This document shows, piece by piece, positions 6,860 to 7,555 of a stretch of DNA of 7,555 nt (the first letter of the stretch is position 1; each line of letters starts with the position of its first letter). The DNA is from an uncultured Methylobacter sp. (GTDB lineage: Bacteria > Pseudomonadota > Gammaproteobacteria > Methylococcales > Methylomonadaceae). A model generated the notes under the pieces. That model saw nothing but the letters and a program-made list of their open reading frames with translations, was not told where the DNA came from and searched no databases. The translations under genes and the position numbers were made by a program. The stretch is taken from the NCBI GenBank assembly GCA_903831545.1, contig CAIKYI010000096.1:1-7555 (forward strand), in the 5' to 3' direction.

Positions 6860-7458
6860 TTAACAGATCCTTGTAGTGCCAAGCGGATTATATCTTCGCA
6901 ACTCTTGCCTTCATTATTCACATTTTGCACCATTTTAGTGGCATCCAGAGGTTTATACCCCAATGAACACAAGGCGCTGATAGCCTCTTGTTTCGGGTTA
7001 TTGATTCGCGCAACAGTACCAGAACTGGTAACTGAAGCATCGACCGGTTCACCCATGTCCGGCAACCGGTCGCGCAATTCAATAACCAGGCGTTCAGCGG
7101 TTTTTTTTCCTACGCCGGGCAACCGTACCAGGGCTTGCGTATCATTATTCTGAATACACCGATGAAATTCTTCAGCGCTCTGGCCTGATAAAATCGTCAA
7201 AGCCAGCTTGGGGCCAACCCCGTTAACCTTTATCAGCGTTCTAAACATCGCGCGATCAGCTTCGCTTGAAAAGCCAAACATAATATGGGCATCTTCCCGA
7301 ACGACCAGATGAGTGTGTAATAAAACCTCTGTACCGATAACGGGCAGATTATAAAAGGTCGTCATTGGTGCTTCAATTTCATAGCCAACACCATTAACAT
7401 CCAACATTAAGATTGGCGGCGCTTTAGACGCCAGTTTACCGCGCAGAAAACCGATCAT
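6856..7458 (-). CDS. ruvA: Holliday junction branch migration protein RuvA
   Basis: RuvA tetramers bind four-way junctions, hold them open and load RuvB. The 200-residue product has an N-terminal OB domain (about 1-63) with the acidic-pin residues Glu55-Asp56 in [12 protein letters not shown], two helix-hairpin-helix motifs (about 75-90 with VNGVGPKLA, and about 110-128 with [12 protein letters not shown]), a flexible linker at about 135-153, and the C-terminal domain III that contacts RuvB (about 154-200). The start at 7458 is chosen over an in-frame ATG at 7512 because MIGFLRGKL is the conserved RuvA N-terminus, AGGGA lies 8 bases upstream, and the longer form would intrude into ruvC. Length matches the family (203 in E. 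coli). It overlaps ruvC as ATGA and ruvB as GTGA. Confidence 0.97.
   Translation of the reverse strand: MIGFLRGKLASKAPPILMLDVNGVGYEIEAPMTTFYNLPVIGTEVLLHTHLVVREDAHIMFGFSSEADRAMFRTLIKVNGVGPKLALTILSGQSAEEFHRCIQNNDTQALVRLPGVGKKTAERLVIELRDRLPDMGEPVDASVTSSGTVARINNPKQEAISALCSLGYKPLDATKMVQNVNNEGKSCEDIIRLALQGSVK
6868..6872 (-). promoter_or_regulatory. Ribosome binding site for the GTG start of ruvB
   Basis: AAGGA on the coding strand lies 8 bases before the GTG, within the last codons of ruvA. It supports the GTG start at 6859, which would otherwise be ambiguous because no ATG is available at the conserved N-terminus. Confidence 0.75.
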
Positions 7459-7555
7459 CGCAACAATCCCTGCTGTAAGCGCCGGGCAGTTTGCTGATAA
7501 TGTGCATGACAAATACTTATGCCTAAAGCATCGCTGGCATCAATTTGCAACTCAC
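7455..7555 (-). CDS. ruvC: Holliday junction resolvase RuvC, C-terminal end only
   Basis: Reading the minus strand from the right edge gives 32 complete codons and then TGA at 7457..7455. The peptide begins ELQIDASDALGISICHAHY. This matches the end of RuvC, where E. coli has QADAADALAIAITHCH. The two aspartates spaced by three (the IDASDAL motif) correspond to catalytic Asp138 and Asp141 of E. coli RuvC; the first two catalytic acids lie outside the window. The tail [12 protein letters not shown] is basic, as is usual for the family. The stop overlaps the ruvA start as ATGA. Too short for an ORF call alone, but the motif and the following ruvA and ruvB make the identity secure. Confidence 0.93.
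   Translation of the reverse strand, partial: ELQIDASDALGISICHAHYQQTARRLQQGLLR
7467..7471 (-). promoter_or_regulatory. Ribosome binding site that sets the ruvA start
   Basis: AGGGA on the coding strand lies 8 bases before the ATG at 7458, inside the 3' end of ruvC. It decides for the short RuvA over an 18-residue N-terminal extension that has no family support. Confidence 0.75.

Noticed and set aside
7459..7512. Longer RuvA start with an 18-residue extension.
   Set aside because: The family N-terminus MIGFLRGKL starts at 7458 with a good ribosome site; the extension only re-reads the end of ruvC in another frame.
1..7555. Mobile elements, CRISPR arrays, tRNA or rRNA genes, phage or defence genes.
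   Set aside because: Coding is nearly continuous with known housekeeping genes, and no terminal inverted repeats, spaced direct repeats or cloverleaf sequences were seen outside the tolA coding repeat.

Overview
The window is a conserved chromosomal segment of a gammaproteobacterium. Every gene lies on the minus strand and is read from right to left. In transcription order these are the 3' end of ruvC, then ruvA, ruvB, ybgC, tolQ, tolR, tolA, tolB, pal and the first 252 codons of cpoB (ybgF). The order ruvCAB-ybgC-tolQRAB-pal-cpoB is known from gammaproteobacteria such as Pseudomonas. The moderate G+C (by eye) and the sequence flavour would fit something like a Methylococcales methanotroph, but that is only a guess and the window does not prove a genus.

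Right part (5831..7555): the Holliday-junction module. RuvA and RuvB form the branch-migration motor and RuvC is the resolvase. The genes are joined by 4-base stop/start overlaps (ATGA between ruvC and ruvA, GTGA between ruvA and ruvB). A 48-base gap then leads to ybgC with no visible terminator, so read-through into the tol genes is plausible.

Middle and left part (1..5782): the Tol-Pal cell-envelope system. YbgC is a small hot-dog thioesterase. TolQ and TolR form the inner-membrane proton-driven motor, and TolA carries force across the periplasm through a long Ala/Lys/Glu helix. TolB is the periplasmic beta-propeller, Pal is the outer-membrane lipoprotein that grips peptidoglycan, and CpoB is the periplasmic coordinator with a coiled coil and TPRs. 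Spacing is tight from ybgC to tolA (11-base overlap, ATGA overlap, 6-base gap). It opens before tolB (77 bases) and before pal (58 bases), and closes again at pal/cpoB, where TAA is followed directly by ATG.

I see no mobile element, CRISPR, RNA gene, phage gene or undescribed system. Non-coding DNA is limited to three short gaps. The points worth a second look are small: a 105-bp tandem repeat inside tolA that keeps coiled-coil heptad phase with one break, a possible but awkwardly placed promoter before tolB, unusual residues in Pal and YbgC, a Gly/Asn/Met/Ser-rich Pal linker, and a signal peptide of CpoB that also reads as a weak lipobox. The long open frames on the plus strand across tolA are antisense shadows of its repeats.
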